Below are positions 1 to 6,471 of a stretch of DNA of 7,910 bases, in pieces. The stretch spans positions 1-7,910 of the forward strand of contig SXJQ01000038.1 of NCBI GenBank assembly GCA_005779345.1, in the 5' to 3' direction. This DNA is from Actinomycetota bacterium. Its GTDB lineage: Bacteria > Actinomycetota > Acidimicrobiia > IMCC26256 > PALSA-610. A program made the translations under genes and the position numbers. The notes beneath the pieces are model-generated. The model made no database searches. It saw only the letters and a list, made by a program, of their open reading frames with translations, and was not told the DNA's origin. Each line of letters begins with the position of its first letter. The first letter of the stretch is position 1.

Positions 1-98
1 ACCACGATCGGCGACAGGTTCGCGCGGGCCGTGTAGATCGCTGCGGTGAGACCGGCCGGACCGGATCCGACGATGACGACATCGTGCACGTTGCTCAC
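1..98 (-). CDS. trxB: Thioredoxin reductase, N-terminal fragment (cut by window edge)
   Basis: Only the first 32 codons and two bases are present. They encode the N-terminal FAD-binding Rossmann strand: the GSGPAGLTAAIYTARANL stretch (residues 11-28) holds the GxGxxG-type dinucleotide-binding motif and the AAIYtAR continuation typical of TrxB. TrxB is a cytoplasmic flavoenzyme that passes electrons from NADPH to thioredoxin. The redox-active CxxC lies beyond the window and cannot be checked. The GTG start at 98-96 shares GTGA with the stop of the upstream 105-residue membrane gene, which suggests translational coupling, and GAAGGTGG lies just upstream. It follows a sigma/anti-sigma pair, as trxB2 follows sigM-rsmA in mycobacteria, so control by that sigma factor is plausible but not shown. 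Identity is sure at family level; a related flavin disulfide reductase is the only real alternative. Confidence 0.93.
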   Translation of the reverse strand, partial: MSNVHDVVIVGSGPAGLTAAIYTARANLSPIV

Positions 99-412
99 GG
101 GCCACCTTCGAACGCGGGCCGCGCGTTGCGGCGTGCGAAGACGATCATGCCCCCGCCCACGGCGATGCCACCGAGCGTGTACCAGGCCATCCAGGCGTTG
201 TCGTCGGCGCCCGGGAGCAGATTCCACAGGACGACGAGCAACCGGAACGACAAGACGAGCAGGAGGACCACGGCCGGCGCCGCGAAGCAGATGGCGAGGG
301 TGCCGAACACGATTCCCCGAGTGATCTTGCGGACCGGTTCGACCGTGCGATCGCGCACGTTCGCGACGGTCCGTTCGATGAGATCGGCAGCCTCGGTCGT
401 CCAGTCGCTCAT
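95..412 (-). CDS. Small two-helix membrane protein, function unknown
   Basis: This 105-residue protein begins with a charged, probably amphipathic cytoplasmic segment (residues 1-31, heptad-like ADLIERTVANVRDRT). A long hydrophobic stretch follows (about 33-66), then a short polar loop (67-73), a second membrane segment (about 76-93) and a basic end ARRNAR. This layout resembles small actinobacterial membrane proteins often labelled phage-holin-like, but I do not recognise a specific family and see no reason to call it a phage gene. The ATG at 412 is supported by GGAGGGAG five bases upstream. The gene starts 25 bases after the anti-sigma gene and its TGA overlaps the trxB GTG, so it is probably co-transcribed and coupled with trxB. 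It has no counterpart in the mycobacterial sigM-rsmA-trxB2 order as I recall it. A role in the envelope or stress response is only guilt by association. Confidence 0.85.
   Translation of the reverse strand: MSDWTTEAADLIERTVANVRDRTVEPVRKITRGIVFGTLAICFAAPAVVLLLVLSFRLLVVLWNLLPGADDNAWMAWYTLGGIAVGGGMIVFARRNARPAFEGGP
102..109 (-). promoter_or_regulatory. Ribosome binding site of trxB
   Basis: GAAGGTGG is read on the minus strand, with its AAGG core 6 bases before the GTG start at 98. It lies inside the 3' end of the upstream membrane-protein gene and supports the GTG start that gives the GTGA overlap. Confidence 0.55.
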
Positions 413-417
413 GATCG

Positions 418-425
418 CTCCCTCC
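418..425 (-). promoter_or_regulatory. Ribosome binding site of the 105-residue membrane protein
   Basis: GGAGGGAG on the minus strand lies 5 bases before the ATG at 412. It is one of the strongest Shine-Dalgarno-like sites in the window and decides this start. Confidence 0.7.
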
Positions 426-434
426 GCGGGGCGC

Positions 435-440
435 AGGCTA
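435..440 (-). promoter_or_regulatory. Possible internal -10 element before the small membrane gene
   Basis: TAGCCT on the minus strand matches TAnnnT and is identical to the -10 candidate before the DUF6049 gene. Its TAG is also the stop codon of the anti-sigma gene. Transcription starting about 7 bases downstream would leave a short leader containing the GGAGGGAG site. No -35 match is visible and the motif is common by chance, so this is weak. Confidence 0.22.
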
Positions 441-1322
441 CCGGCGCGACTCCTGCTCGAGCGACTGGAAGTTGAGGAGCGTGCAGTCGCCCGCGAACAC
501 CCACGCCTGGGTTCGCGTCGCGCCTTCGATCGTCGCGACGAAGGCCGGGATCCCCTGGAAGGTCGCAGTGCCGATCAAGGTGGGGGCCGGCCCGCCCGGA
601 TTGAGGTGCGCGAGGCACGAGGCCGGGTCCGAGATCGACGCCGCCCCGGTCAGCGAGTCGGCATCGGCCCGCTCGGCGGCCGCGGCGCCGTCGTCGGCCG
701 AAACTGACGACGCGGCGAGGGTCGACGAGACGGCGGGCGCGCTGTCGTCGTAGCGCTCGGGCTGCGCCGCATCGCCCGGAAGCGTTGCCGAGTCGCCCCC
801 GAGGCGATCCACCAAGCGGTCGCGAAGTTGTGCGGGATCGTCGACGGTGCCCAGGTCGAGGAGCGCACCGAGGTCGGTCGCCGCAGACTCGTTTGCTCCC
901 GTGTTCGACTCGGCGACGTCGTCGGCCCCGTCGTCGAGCGGCCCGCCGAGGGCGAAGGCCACGCCCGCGACGAGGGCGATGCTCGCGGCAACCGCACCGA
1001 ATGTCACGACGCGGCGGTCACGACGGCGCGCGACACCGGTCGGGGTGAGGTCGGCGTCGACCGCCGGTGTGGTTGCCGCGGCGACCGCGGCGCGGACGAG
1101 TCGGGCCCTGGTGAGGTCGTCGAGCGGTCCGACCGGCGCCAGCGCCGCGCCGGCCGCGGCCAACGATCGCGCACGGGCCGTCGATGCGACGCCGTCGAGT
1201 GCGTCGAGTTCTGCCTCGGTCGGGGCGAGCTCGGCGATCGCGTCGTCGAGCTCGCCGTCGAGGCGCGCGCTGAGCAGCTCGTCGGTCCGGTCGGCCGGGA
1301 ACGTGTCGGAGGTGTCGGTCAT
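438..1322 (-). CDS. Membrane anti-sigma factor (RsmA-like position)
   Basis: This 294-residue protein should bind the sigma factor encoded just upstream and hold it at the membrane. Residues 1-104 form the cytoplasmic part. They open with an ELLSARLDGELD segment (about 15-26) like the start of actinobacterial anti-sigma domains, and RARLVRAAV lies at about 72-80. Residues 105-127 form one membrane helix after the basic stretch ARRRDRR. An acidic, Ala/Ser/Asp-rich linker follows (about 129-230), then a compact outer domain (230-290) with the only cysteines, C236 and C280. There is no His or Cys at all in the cytoplasmic part, so the HxxxCxxC zinc motif of ZAS anti-sigma factors is absent. The ATG at 1322 overlaps the sigma stop as ATGA. 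This start is preferred over longer in-frame extensions, which only retranslate the sigma gene. Family assignment rests on position, topology and the N-terminal segment. Confidence 0.82.
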   Translation of the reverse strand: MTDTSDTFPADRTDELLSARLDGELDDAIAELAPTEAELDALDGVASTARARSLAAAGAALAPVGPLDDLTRARLVRAAVAAATTPAVDADLTPTGVARRRDRRVVTFGAVAASIALVAGVAFALGGPLDDGADDVAESNTGANESAATDLGALLDLGTVDDPAQLRDRLVDRLGGDSATLPGDAAQPERYDDSAPAVSSTLAASSVSADDGAAAAERADADSLTGAASISDPASCLAHLNPGGPAPTLIGTATFQGIPAFVATIEGATRTQAWVFAGDCTLLNFQSLEQESRR

Positions 1323-1888
1323 GACATCGGGCTTTGGCGTTCGGAGGGCTCGATCTGGTTCCCGAGTCGCGACGCGAGGGCCGCTCGCCCGCGAGCGATC
1401 CGGGAGCGGACCGTGCCCGGGGGCACTCCCAACACCTCGGCGATCTCGGCGTAGTCGAGCCCGGCGAGGTCGCGCAGGGCCACCGCGGCGCGGAACTCGG
1501 GCGGGATCTCGCCGAGCGCGGCGTCGATGAGCAGTCGGTCGGCGATCCGGTCGGTCGGGTCGAGGTCGGTGCGTGGCTCGGGGAGCTCCGCGACAGGGAC
1601 CGGGCGACGCTTGCGACGCCGGACCTCGTCGAGCGCGGCGTTCGTCGCGACGCGAAACAGCCACGTTGTGAACTGCGAGCGACCATCGAAGCGGGTGATC
1701 CCCCGCGCGATCGCGATCATCGCCTCTTGGGTGGCGTCGAGTGCCTCGTCGGGGTCGATCACCACCCGCCTGCAGATCGCGTGGATCCGGTCGGCGTGGC
1801 GGGCGAGCAGGGTCTCGAGCGGCGCGACCTCGCCGCGAGCAGCAGCGCGGGCCAACTCGTCGTCGGGCAGGTGATCCAATCGGGCCAC
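1319..1888 (-). CDS. sigM: ECF (group 4) RNA polymerase sigma factor, SigM-like
   Basis: This 189-residue protein has the two-domain build of an ECF sigma factor. Region 2 spans about residues 23-92 and holds DATQEAMIAIARGITRFDGR and FTTWLFRVATNAALDEVRRR, the -10 recognition and core-binding signature. A short linker (93-118) follows. Region 4 spans about 119-175, with LGEIPPEFRAAVALRDLAGL and a helix-turn-helix DYAEIAEVLGVPPGTVRSRI that would bind the -35 element. The length is normal for the family. The downstream anti-sigma gene overlaps it by ATGA. Position between murJ and trxB matches mycobacterial sigM, hence the symbol, though orthology is inferred from synteny. No convincing Shine-Dalgarno precedes the GTG at 1888. 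A TAnnnT motif 7 bases upstream suggests a leaderless transcript. Targets are unknown; in mycobacteria SigM belongs to envelope and stress regulation. Confidence 0.92.
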   Translation of the reverse strand: MARLDHLPDDELARAAARGEVAPLETLLARHADRIHAICRRVVIDPDEALDATQEAMIAIARGITRFDGRSQFTTWLFRVATNAALDEVRRRKRRPVPVAELPEPRTDLDPTDRIADRLLIDAALGEIPPEFRAAVALRDLAGLDYAEIAEVLGVPPGTVRSRIARGRAALASRLGNQIEPSERQSPMS

Positions 1889-1895
1889 CGCGGCG

Positions 1896-1901
1896 ACGCT
1901 A
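1896..1901 (-). promoter_or_regulatory. Candidate -10 element for a leaderless sigM transcript
   Basis: TAGCGT on the minus strand matches the actinobacterial TAnnnT -10 motif. It ends 7 bases before the GTG start at 1888, so the start codon itself would be the first transcribed base. No ribosome binding site competes with this reading. The position where a -35 would lie (about 1919-1924, GCGGCG) shows no consensus. Confidence 0.45.
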
Positions 1902-1905
1902 GTGG

Positions 1906-1922
1906 TCGCCCGGGCGATCGCC
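1906..1922. repeat. Two overlapping perfect palindromes between degV and sigM
   Basis: TCGCCCGGGCGA (1906-1917) is a perfect 12-base palindrome. GGCGATCGCC (1913-1922) is a perfect 10-base palindrome overlapping it by five bases. Together they fill the space between the degV stop codon (1925-1927) and the sigM -10 candidate (1896-1901). They could be an operator for sigM or a short GC-rich hairpin at the degV mRNA end. No run of T follows, which argues against a standard intrinsic terminator. Short palindromes of this type also arise easily in GC-rich DNA. Confidence 0.4.
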
Positions 1923-1924
1923 GC

Positions 1925-2767
1925 TCAGGCCGCGAACCAGGTGACGCCGATCATGCCTGGTCCGGTGTGCACGCCGACGACAGGTCCGACGGTGCCGACG
2001 ACGATGTCCTTGGTCGGCACGATCGGGTCGAGCATCGCGAGGAACTCGTCGAGGTCGCTCGCATTCGAGTGCACGACCGAGAGCTGTTCGACCGGCGATT
2101 CCTTGATCTTGTCGACGAGGAATCGCAGCGCCTTCGACCGCGTCCGGACCTTGCCGGCACCCTCGACCACGCCGTCCTTCACGGTGATCACCGGTTTGAT
2201 CGACAGCATCGAGCCCAGCAGTGCCTGCGCGCCTCCGATGCGCCCGCCCTTGCGCAGGTACTCGAGCGTGTCGACCGTGAAGAAGAGACGCGCGCGATCG
2301 CTGTGATCGTCGACCTCGCGGACGATCGTGTCGAGGTCGGCTCCCTCGCGTGCTCGTCGCGCGGCGTGGAGGACGAGCGAACCGGTCCCCATCGAGGCAC
2401 TCTGCGAGTCGATGACCTCGATCGGGCAGAGCCCGTCGAGTGCTTTCGCGGCGACCTGGGCCGACTGCATCGTCGCGGACATGCGCGACGAGAGGTTGAT
2501 GCACACGATGCCGGCCGCGCCACCGTCGGCGAGCCCGCGGAAGCACTCCTCGAAGGCCCCGACGCTCGGCGCTGCGGTCTCGGGGAGCGCGGAACTACTC
2601 GCGAGCTTCGTCCAGAACTGGTCGCTGGTCAGCTCGACCCGGTCGATGAACTCCTGGTCGCCGAAGCGGATCGACAGCGGGACCACCGAGACGCCGAGTT
2701 CGTCGCAGAGCTCCGGCGGGAGGTCGCACGAGCTGTCGGTGACGATCCGTACCCCGGGCTGGCCCAT
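1925..2767 (-). CDS. DegV family fatty-acid-binding protein (FakB type)
   Basis: This 280-residue protein has the usual DegV length and all its landmarks. The opening strand is VRIVTDSSCDLP (residues 6-17). NLSSRMSATMQSA (91-103) is the loop whose Ser/Thr hold the fatty-acid carboxylate. The centre is VIDSQSASMGTGSLVLHAA (118-136). FTVDTLEYLRKGGRIGGA (163-180) and LLGSMLSIKPV (183-193) follow, and the end has GPVVGVHTGPG (261-271). Known family members bind a fatty acid in the cytoplasm and present it to the kinase FakA, giving acyl phosphate for phospholipid synthesis. No FakA (DAK-type kinase) gene is in the window. The ATG at 2767 is chosen because AGGGGAG lies 6 bases upstream and the protein then begins at the conserved strand. 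The gene lies between murJ and sigM, where mycobacteria have no degV as I recall. It is 36 bases from sigM and 115 from murJ, so it may have its own promoter. Confidence 0.93.
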   Translation of the reverse strand: MGQPGVRIVTDSSCDLPPELCDELGVSVVPLSIRFGDQEFIDRVELTSDQFWTKLASSSALPETAAPSVGAFEECFRGLADGGAAGIVCINLSSRMSATMQSAQVAAKALDGLCPIEVIDSQSASMGTGSLVLHAARRAREGADLDTIVREVDDHSDRARLFFTVDTLEYLRKGGRIGGAQALLGSMLSIKPVITVKDGVVEGAGKVRTRSKALRFLVDKIKESPVEQLSVVHSNASDLDEFLAMLDPIVPTKDIVVGTVGPVVGVHTGPGMIGVTWFAA

Positions 2768-2882
2768 GATGGTCTCCCCTTGTTCGGGCGCGCGCCGCTG
2801 GGCACGCCTCCGCTGCTGGTCGGGCTTCGACCACGCTCTCCGCCCATGGTTACACGCCGAGGGGGTCTCGGGGCGGACGGGG
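2768..2882. other. Intergenic gap between murJ and degV with two small hairpins
   Basis: This 115-base gap is the largest in the window. It holds two short inverted repeats. TGGTCG/CGACCA (2817-2822 and 2828-2833, 5-base loop) has a six-pair stem. CCGAG/CTCGG (2857-2861 and 2867-2871, 5-base loop) starts 11 bases after the murJ stop. Neither is followed by a run of T on the minus strand, so an intrinsic terminator is unproven. I find no TAnnnT motif on the minus strand; the nearest promoter-like stretch is TGTAAC (2849-2854 region), which is poor. The gap probably separates murJ and degV into two transcripts or allows attenuation, but the sequence does not settle this. Confidence 0.4.
2774..2780 (-). 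promoter_or_regulatory. Ribosome binding site of degV
   Basis: AGGGGAG on the minus strand lies 6 bases before the ATG at 2767. It decides this start over longer upstream reading-frame extensions. Confidence 0.7.
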
Positions 2883-4430
2883 TCAGCGCGCGGTGCCTCG
2901 GCCGAGGAGGTCGCGGACTTCGGAGCGGGCGAACGTGGCCAGCACTGCCGCGTAGGCCGCTGCTCCGACGAGGGTGCCGACGACGAGCGCGAGCGCGCGG
3001 GTGTCGAATCGGGCGGCCGCGCCCGCGGCTGCTCCACCGCAGGCGAGCGCCGCGAGCGATGCGACGACCGCCGTGTTCGCCACGGGCCGGCCGGCGATCG
3101 GCCCGATTCGTCGACGCAGCGCGATCACGGCGACGATCGCCGCGCCGAGATACGCCACCGAGTACGCCGCGGCGAGACCCCGAACCCCGAACCGTGCGTA
3201 CAGCGGGACGGCCAGCGCGATGTTGAGCAGGTTCTCGAACCCGTTCACGAGGAAGGGCGTGCGCGTGTCGCCGAGCGCGTAGAAGGCCCGGAGCGTGTAG
3301 AGGTAGACGCTGAACGGCACGAGTCCGATCGCGAAGCCCGTGAGGGCGGCGGCGGTGGTGTCGGGGCGCTCGCCGGCACCGGTGGCGAGCAGCGTGTCGA
3401 CGAGCGGCACCGACAGCGCGAGGAGCCCGACCGCGGCCGGCAACATGAGCAGCAGCATCGGTCGGAGGCCGGCGTCGAAGCGCTCTCGCATCCCGTGGAG
3501 GTCGCCGGAGCGGGCGCGGGCGGTGAGGTCGGGGAGCCACGCCGTCATGATCGAGACCGCGACGAGACCGTGGGGGAGTTGGAAGAACGCGAATGCGTAT
3601 TGGTAGGCGGCGAGCGTGCCGGCCTCGTCGCGGGCGATGATCATCACGAAGAGCAACGCGATCTGGTTCGCGGCGACGTACCCGAACGTCCAGCCCGACA
3701 AGCGGAGCATCCGTACGACCGCGGGATGGCGGGGTGCGAAGTTGAACCGGAGCCGAACCCCGGCGCGGCGCAGCGCCGGGAGCAACGCGAGGGCCGTCAC
3801 GAGGATCCCCGCGGTCGTGCCGATGCCGAGCAACAGCGTCAGTCGCTCGTCGCCGGCGACCTCGGCCAGGCTCGGGTCGGTGCGAGCGACCCACAGCAGC
3901 ACGGCGGTCACCAAGATGTTGTTCAGGACCGGGGCGTAGGCGGCGGCGACGAACCGATGGCGGGCGTTGAGCGCGGCGGCGGCGAGCGCGGTGAATCCGT
4001 AGCCGACGATCTGGGGGACGAAGCAGCGGACGAGCGTCGTGCCGACGCGGATCGCGTCGTCGCGGTAGGCGGTCTCGACCTGGAGCGACAGCAAGGAGAC
4101 GATGGCGGGTGCCGCGAGCACGCCGATCACGGTGAGAGCGACGAGTGCGACCATGGCGACGGTGACGACCGCGCTCGTCGAATCGGCGTCGTCGCGTTCC
4201 GACGCGTCGACGAACAGCGGGACGAGCGTCGCGGTGAACACGCCGCCCAACACGAGTTCGTACACGAGGTTCGGTGTCGAGTTCGCGCTGTTGTACGTGT
4301 CGGCGAGCGCCGAGAAGGTGATCCCGAGCGCCTGACCGGTCGCCCAGATGCGCACGAGACCGGTGACGCGCGACAACAGCGTGCCCGACGCGATGAGTCC
4401 GCTCGAGCGCAAGGGACGCGAGGCGCTCAC
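2883..4430 (-). CDS. murJ: Lipid II flippase MurJ (MviN family)
   Basis: This 515-residue polytopic membrane protein of the MOP superfamily moves lipid II across the cytoplasmic membrane for peptidoglycan synthesis. The N-terminus has SGTLLSRVTGLVR (residues 15-27) with the conserved arginines R21 and R27. NSANSTPNLVYELVLGGVF (47-65) is the actinobacterial form of the conserved PNL region. Later landmarks are YGFTALAAAALNARHRFVAA (144-163), FAFFQLPHGLVAVSIMTAWLP (280-300) and LRAFYALGDTRTPF (380-393). About 14 hydrophobic segments are visible. The GTG at 4430 overlaps the DUF6049 stop as GTGA, with GAGGT nine bases upstream. The length matches a bare flippase. The C-terminal extension with pseudokinase and outer domain of mycobacterial MviN (Rv3910) is absent: the protein ends shortly after the last membrane segment with SEVRDLLGRGTAR. 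Confidence 0.95.
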   Translation of the reverse strand: MSASRPLRSSGLIASGTLLSRVTGLVRIWATGQALGITFSALADTYNSANSTPNLVYELVLGGVFTATLVPLFVDASERDDADSTSAVVTVAMVALVALTVIGVLAAPAIVSLLSLQVETAYRDDAIRVGTTLVRCFVPQIVGYGFTALAAAALNARHRFVAAAYAPVLNNILVTAVLLWVARTDPSLAEVAGDERLTLLLGIGTTAGILVTALALLPALRRAGVRLRFNFAPRHPAVVRMLRLSGWTFGYVAANQIALLFVMIIARDEAGTLAAYQYAFAFFQLPHGLVAVSIMTAWLPDLTARARSGDLHGMRERFDAGLRPMLLLMLPAAVGLLALSVPLVDTLLATGAGERPDTTAAALTGFAIGLVPFSVYLYTLRAFYALGDTRTPFLVNGFENLLNIALAVPLYARFGVRGLAAAYSVAYLGAAIVAVIALRRRIGPIAGRPVANTAVVASLAALACGGAAAGAAARFDTRALALVVGTLVGAAAYAAVLATFARSEVRDLLGRGTAR

Positions 4431-6463
4431 CCGGCGACGACCTCGGGGCGACGCGTACGCCGGGCACGCCAGAAGTGGTGGCCCCACCACAGCGCGAGAA
4501 ATCCGAGCGCGCCGTAGGTGAGCCAGGTCCCGATGGCTCCCACGACGGGTGATTGCACGGTGATCTGGGTCGGCGCACCGATGGGCAGGTTGCCGTCGGC
4601 CGACGACAGGTCGACGCGCATCGGGAACGTGCCCGAGGTGCGCGCCTCGACCAGGAACTGCACGGTGGTGTTGCGGTCGGCCTCGAGCGTGATGATGCGG
4701 CTCGCGTCCTCGAGTTCGGGGAACGTCAGCTTGGAACTCGACAGGGTCACGCGCACCTCGACGGAGCGGCCGGTCGTGTTGCGGAACGAGATGGGAATGC
4801 GCGAACGGCGATCGGTCAGGGTGACGCGCCTGGACTCGGTGCCGATACCGGCGAGGAACGATTGCGCGGCGGTGTCGATCGCGGCGAGACGCGCGGCGGT
4901 CTCCGCTGGGGCGACACCGTCGGCGAGCGCGAGGCGGATGGCGGCGCGCCCGTGCTCGACGTCGGGGTCGTCGGCCCCGACGAGCGACTCGTAGGTCGCG
5001 AGGGTGCGCTCGGCGTGCGCGAGGTCGGCGGGCTTCACGGCGATGCCGAGGTCGGCCGACTGGAGCGTCGCCGGTTGCTCGCCGGTTCGAGCGGCGAACA
5101 GATCGCCGAGGGGAACGAGATCGACGAGCGCGTGGTCGCGCAGTGCGGCGAGGACGGCCCGAACCTCCGTCGCCTCGGGACGCCAGTCGTCGGGCGTCGC
5201 GAACGCGACGGTCGCGGGCTCGTCGCGATCGCGGCCCACGAGCGCGAGCGCGGCCATGAGGTGCTGGACGCGTTGGCCGGGGAGACCGGTCCCGTCGAGG
5301 ATGCGATCGAGTTCGTCGGCGGTGGCGACGGCGACGAAGGGCGCGGCCGGCGTCTCGATCGTGAACGGCGCGAACTCGTCGAAGTCGTCGGGAGCGGCGG
5401 GCGTATCGGTGTCGGTCGCGTTCGACGTGGTCGCGAGACGGTCGGCGACGACGAGCGCGCGATAGGCGAACGCGTCGGCGGTGCGGCCCAACGACGAGCG
5501 ATCCACCGGGTCGACGAACACCGTCGCGGGCTCCGGCCGGCGATCGAGGATCTCCTGGAGCGTGCGAGCGCCCTCGAGGTAGAGGTCGGGGACGCGCCCG
5601 CCGAGGCCGTCGGCCTCGAGGGTCGGTGCGTCGATGGGGACGTACGGCGTGGCGATCAGCTCGTGCGTCTCGTCGCGCAGCGCTCGTCGCGCCGTGTCGA
5701 ACGTCGCGGCGATCTCGGGGTCGCGATCCGCGGCGACCGACCACGCCTCGAGGGTCTGCGGCCCGGCGGCGACCGAGATCGGGATGTCGGCGGCGTCCGC
5801 GAGCAGGCCGGCGATCGTCGCGAGGCGCGATCGCGGACCGACCGCGGCGACGAACGCGTCGGTCGGCGTCACCCCGTCGAGCTCGACGCTGGGCGGTTCG
5901 ACGAGCGACCAGAGCCACGCAACCCGCGCGCTCGGCCGGTCGTCGTCGGCGACGGCGACGAGCCACGTGACGGTGCGCGCGAGCACGACGCCGTCGGGGT
6001 CACGGACGAGTACCTCGAGCGGGTAGACGCCGGCGGTCTCGATCTGGAGCTTGGTGAAGTCTTGCGCTGCGTCGGCGGGCTGCAGCTCGATCGGCGCGAC
6101 GACGTCGCCGTTGCCGAACCGCGCGAGGTCGGCGAACGGGAGCTCCACCGCGTCGGTCCGGCCGAGGTCGTCGGTGGTGAGCGACTCGGACAGCGCGGCG
6201 AGGTCGCCGACGCGTCGCCCCGCGATCACGCGGACCTCGAGGTCGTCGAAGACCCCGATGGGCCCGGTGAGTCGGAGGCGGAGGTCGAGGCGGCCGCCGA
6301 GGGGGGTCGTCGGCTGTTGGCCGACGAGCGCGAGCTCCAACGAGGGCTGGCCGGCAGCGGCGCGCTCGGCCGTTGTCGTGACGGTGACGCCACTCGAGAT
6401 CGAGGCCAACGCGAGGGTCGCGCCGAGCGCGGCGAACCACGGGCGGAGTCGGAGCCGTGCCAT
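4427..6463 (-). CDS. Secreted, C-terminally membrane-anchored DUF6049-like protein
   Basis: This 678-residue protein has an N-terminal signal peptide (basic MARLRLR, hydrophobic 9-26) and a large extracytoplasmic part. A single C-terminal membrane helix (about 641-661) and a short basic tail (RARRTRRPE) complete it. Residues 38-170 look like a beta-rich domain (LELALVGQQPTTPLGGRLDL start). The middle (about 180-460) is alpha/beta and includes VAWLWSLVEPP, TPYVPIDAPTLEADGL and a VFVDPVDRSSLG stretch, as in the polysaccharide-deacetylase-like core of such proteins. Residues 545-637 form a second beta domain (ISFRNTTGRSVEVRVTLSS). Function is unknown. The gene directly before murJ in mycobacteria (Rv3909) has the same position and topology, so a role in envelope assembly is likely by context. 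The stop overlaps the murJ GTG. The ATG at 6463 is chosen because it begins at the signal peptide. No Shine-Dalgarno is seen, and a TAnnnT motif 8 bases upstream fits a leaderless start. Confidence 0.85.
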   Translation of the reverse strand: MARLRLRPWFAALGATLALASISSGVTVTTTAERAAAGQPSLELALVGQQPTTPLGGRLDLRLRLTGPIGVFDDLEVRVIAGRRVGDLAALSESLTTDDLGRTDAVELPFADLARFGNGDVVAPIELQPADAAQDFTKLQIETAGVYPLEVLVRDPDGVVLARTVTWLVAVADDDRPSARVAWLWSLVEPPSVELDGVTPTDAFVAAVGPRSRLATIAGLLADAADIPISVAAGPQTLEAWSVAADRDPEIAATFDTARRALRDETHELIATPYVPIDAPTLEADGLGGRVPDLYLEGARTLQEILDRRPEPATVFVDPVDRSSLGRTADAFAYRALVVADRLATTSNATDTDTPAAPDDFDEFAPFTIETPAAPFVAVATADELDRILDGTGLPGQRVQHLMAALALVGRDRDEPATVAFATPDDWRPEATEVRAVLAALRDHALVDLVPLGDLFAARTGEQPATLQSADLGIAVKPADLAHAERTLATYESLVGADDPDVEHGRAAIRLALADGVAPAETAARLAAIDTAAQSFLAGIGTESRRVTLTDRRSRIPISFRNTTGRSVEVRVTLSSSKLTFPELEDASRIITLEADRNTTVQFLVEARTSGTFPMRVDLSSADGNLPIGAPTQITVQSPVVGAIGTWLTYGALGFLALWWGHHFWRARRTRRPEVVAG
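4440..4444 (-). promoter_or_regulatory. Ribosome binding site of murJ
   Basis: GAGGT on the minus strand, inside the last codons of the DUF6049 gene, lies 9 bases before the GTG at 4430. It supports the coupled GTGA start. Confidence 0.45.
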
Positions 6464-6471
6464 CGCCGCCG

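Noticed and set aside
95..412. Phage holin or prophage remnant
   Set aside because: Two membrane segments alone do not show a holin, and no lysin, phage structural gene or attachment site is nearby.
1323..1664. N-terminal extension of the anti-sigma frame inside sigM
   Set aside because: It would retranslate the sigma gene in another frame as an Arg/Pro-rich sequence. The ATG at 1322 gives the normal 4-base overlap and a proper anti-sigma start.
2857..2871. Intrinsic terminator after murJ
   Set aside because: The stem has only five pairs and no T run follows on the minus strand; kept only as a note in the intergenic entry.
1334..3226. Plus-strand open frame of 630 codons opposite sigM and degV
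   Set aside because: Same shadow effect; no start signal and no recognisable domain, and it opposes clear sigma-factor and DegV motifs.
2328..4517. Plus-strand open frame of 729 codons opposite murJ and degV
   Set aside because: The translation is low-complexity and charged, without membrane or catalytic motifs, whereas both minus-strand genes it covers are full-length known families.
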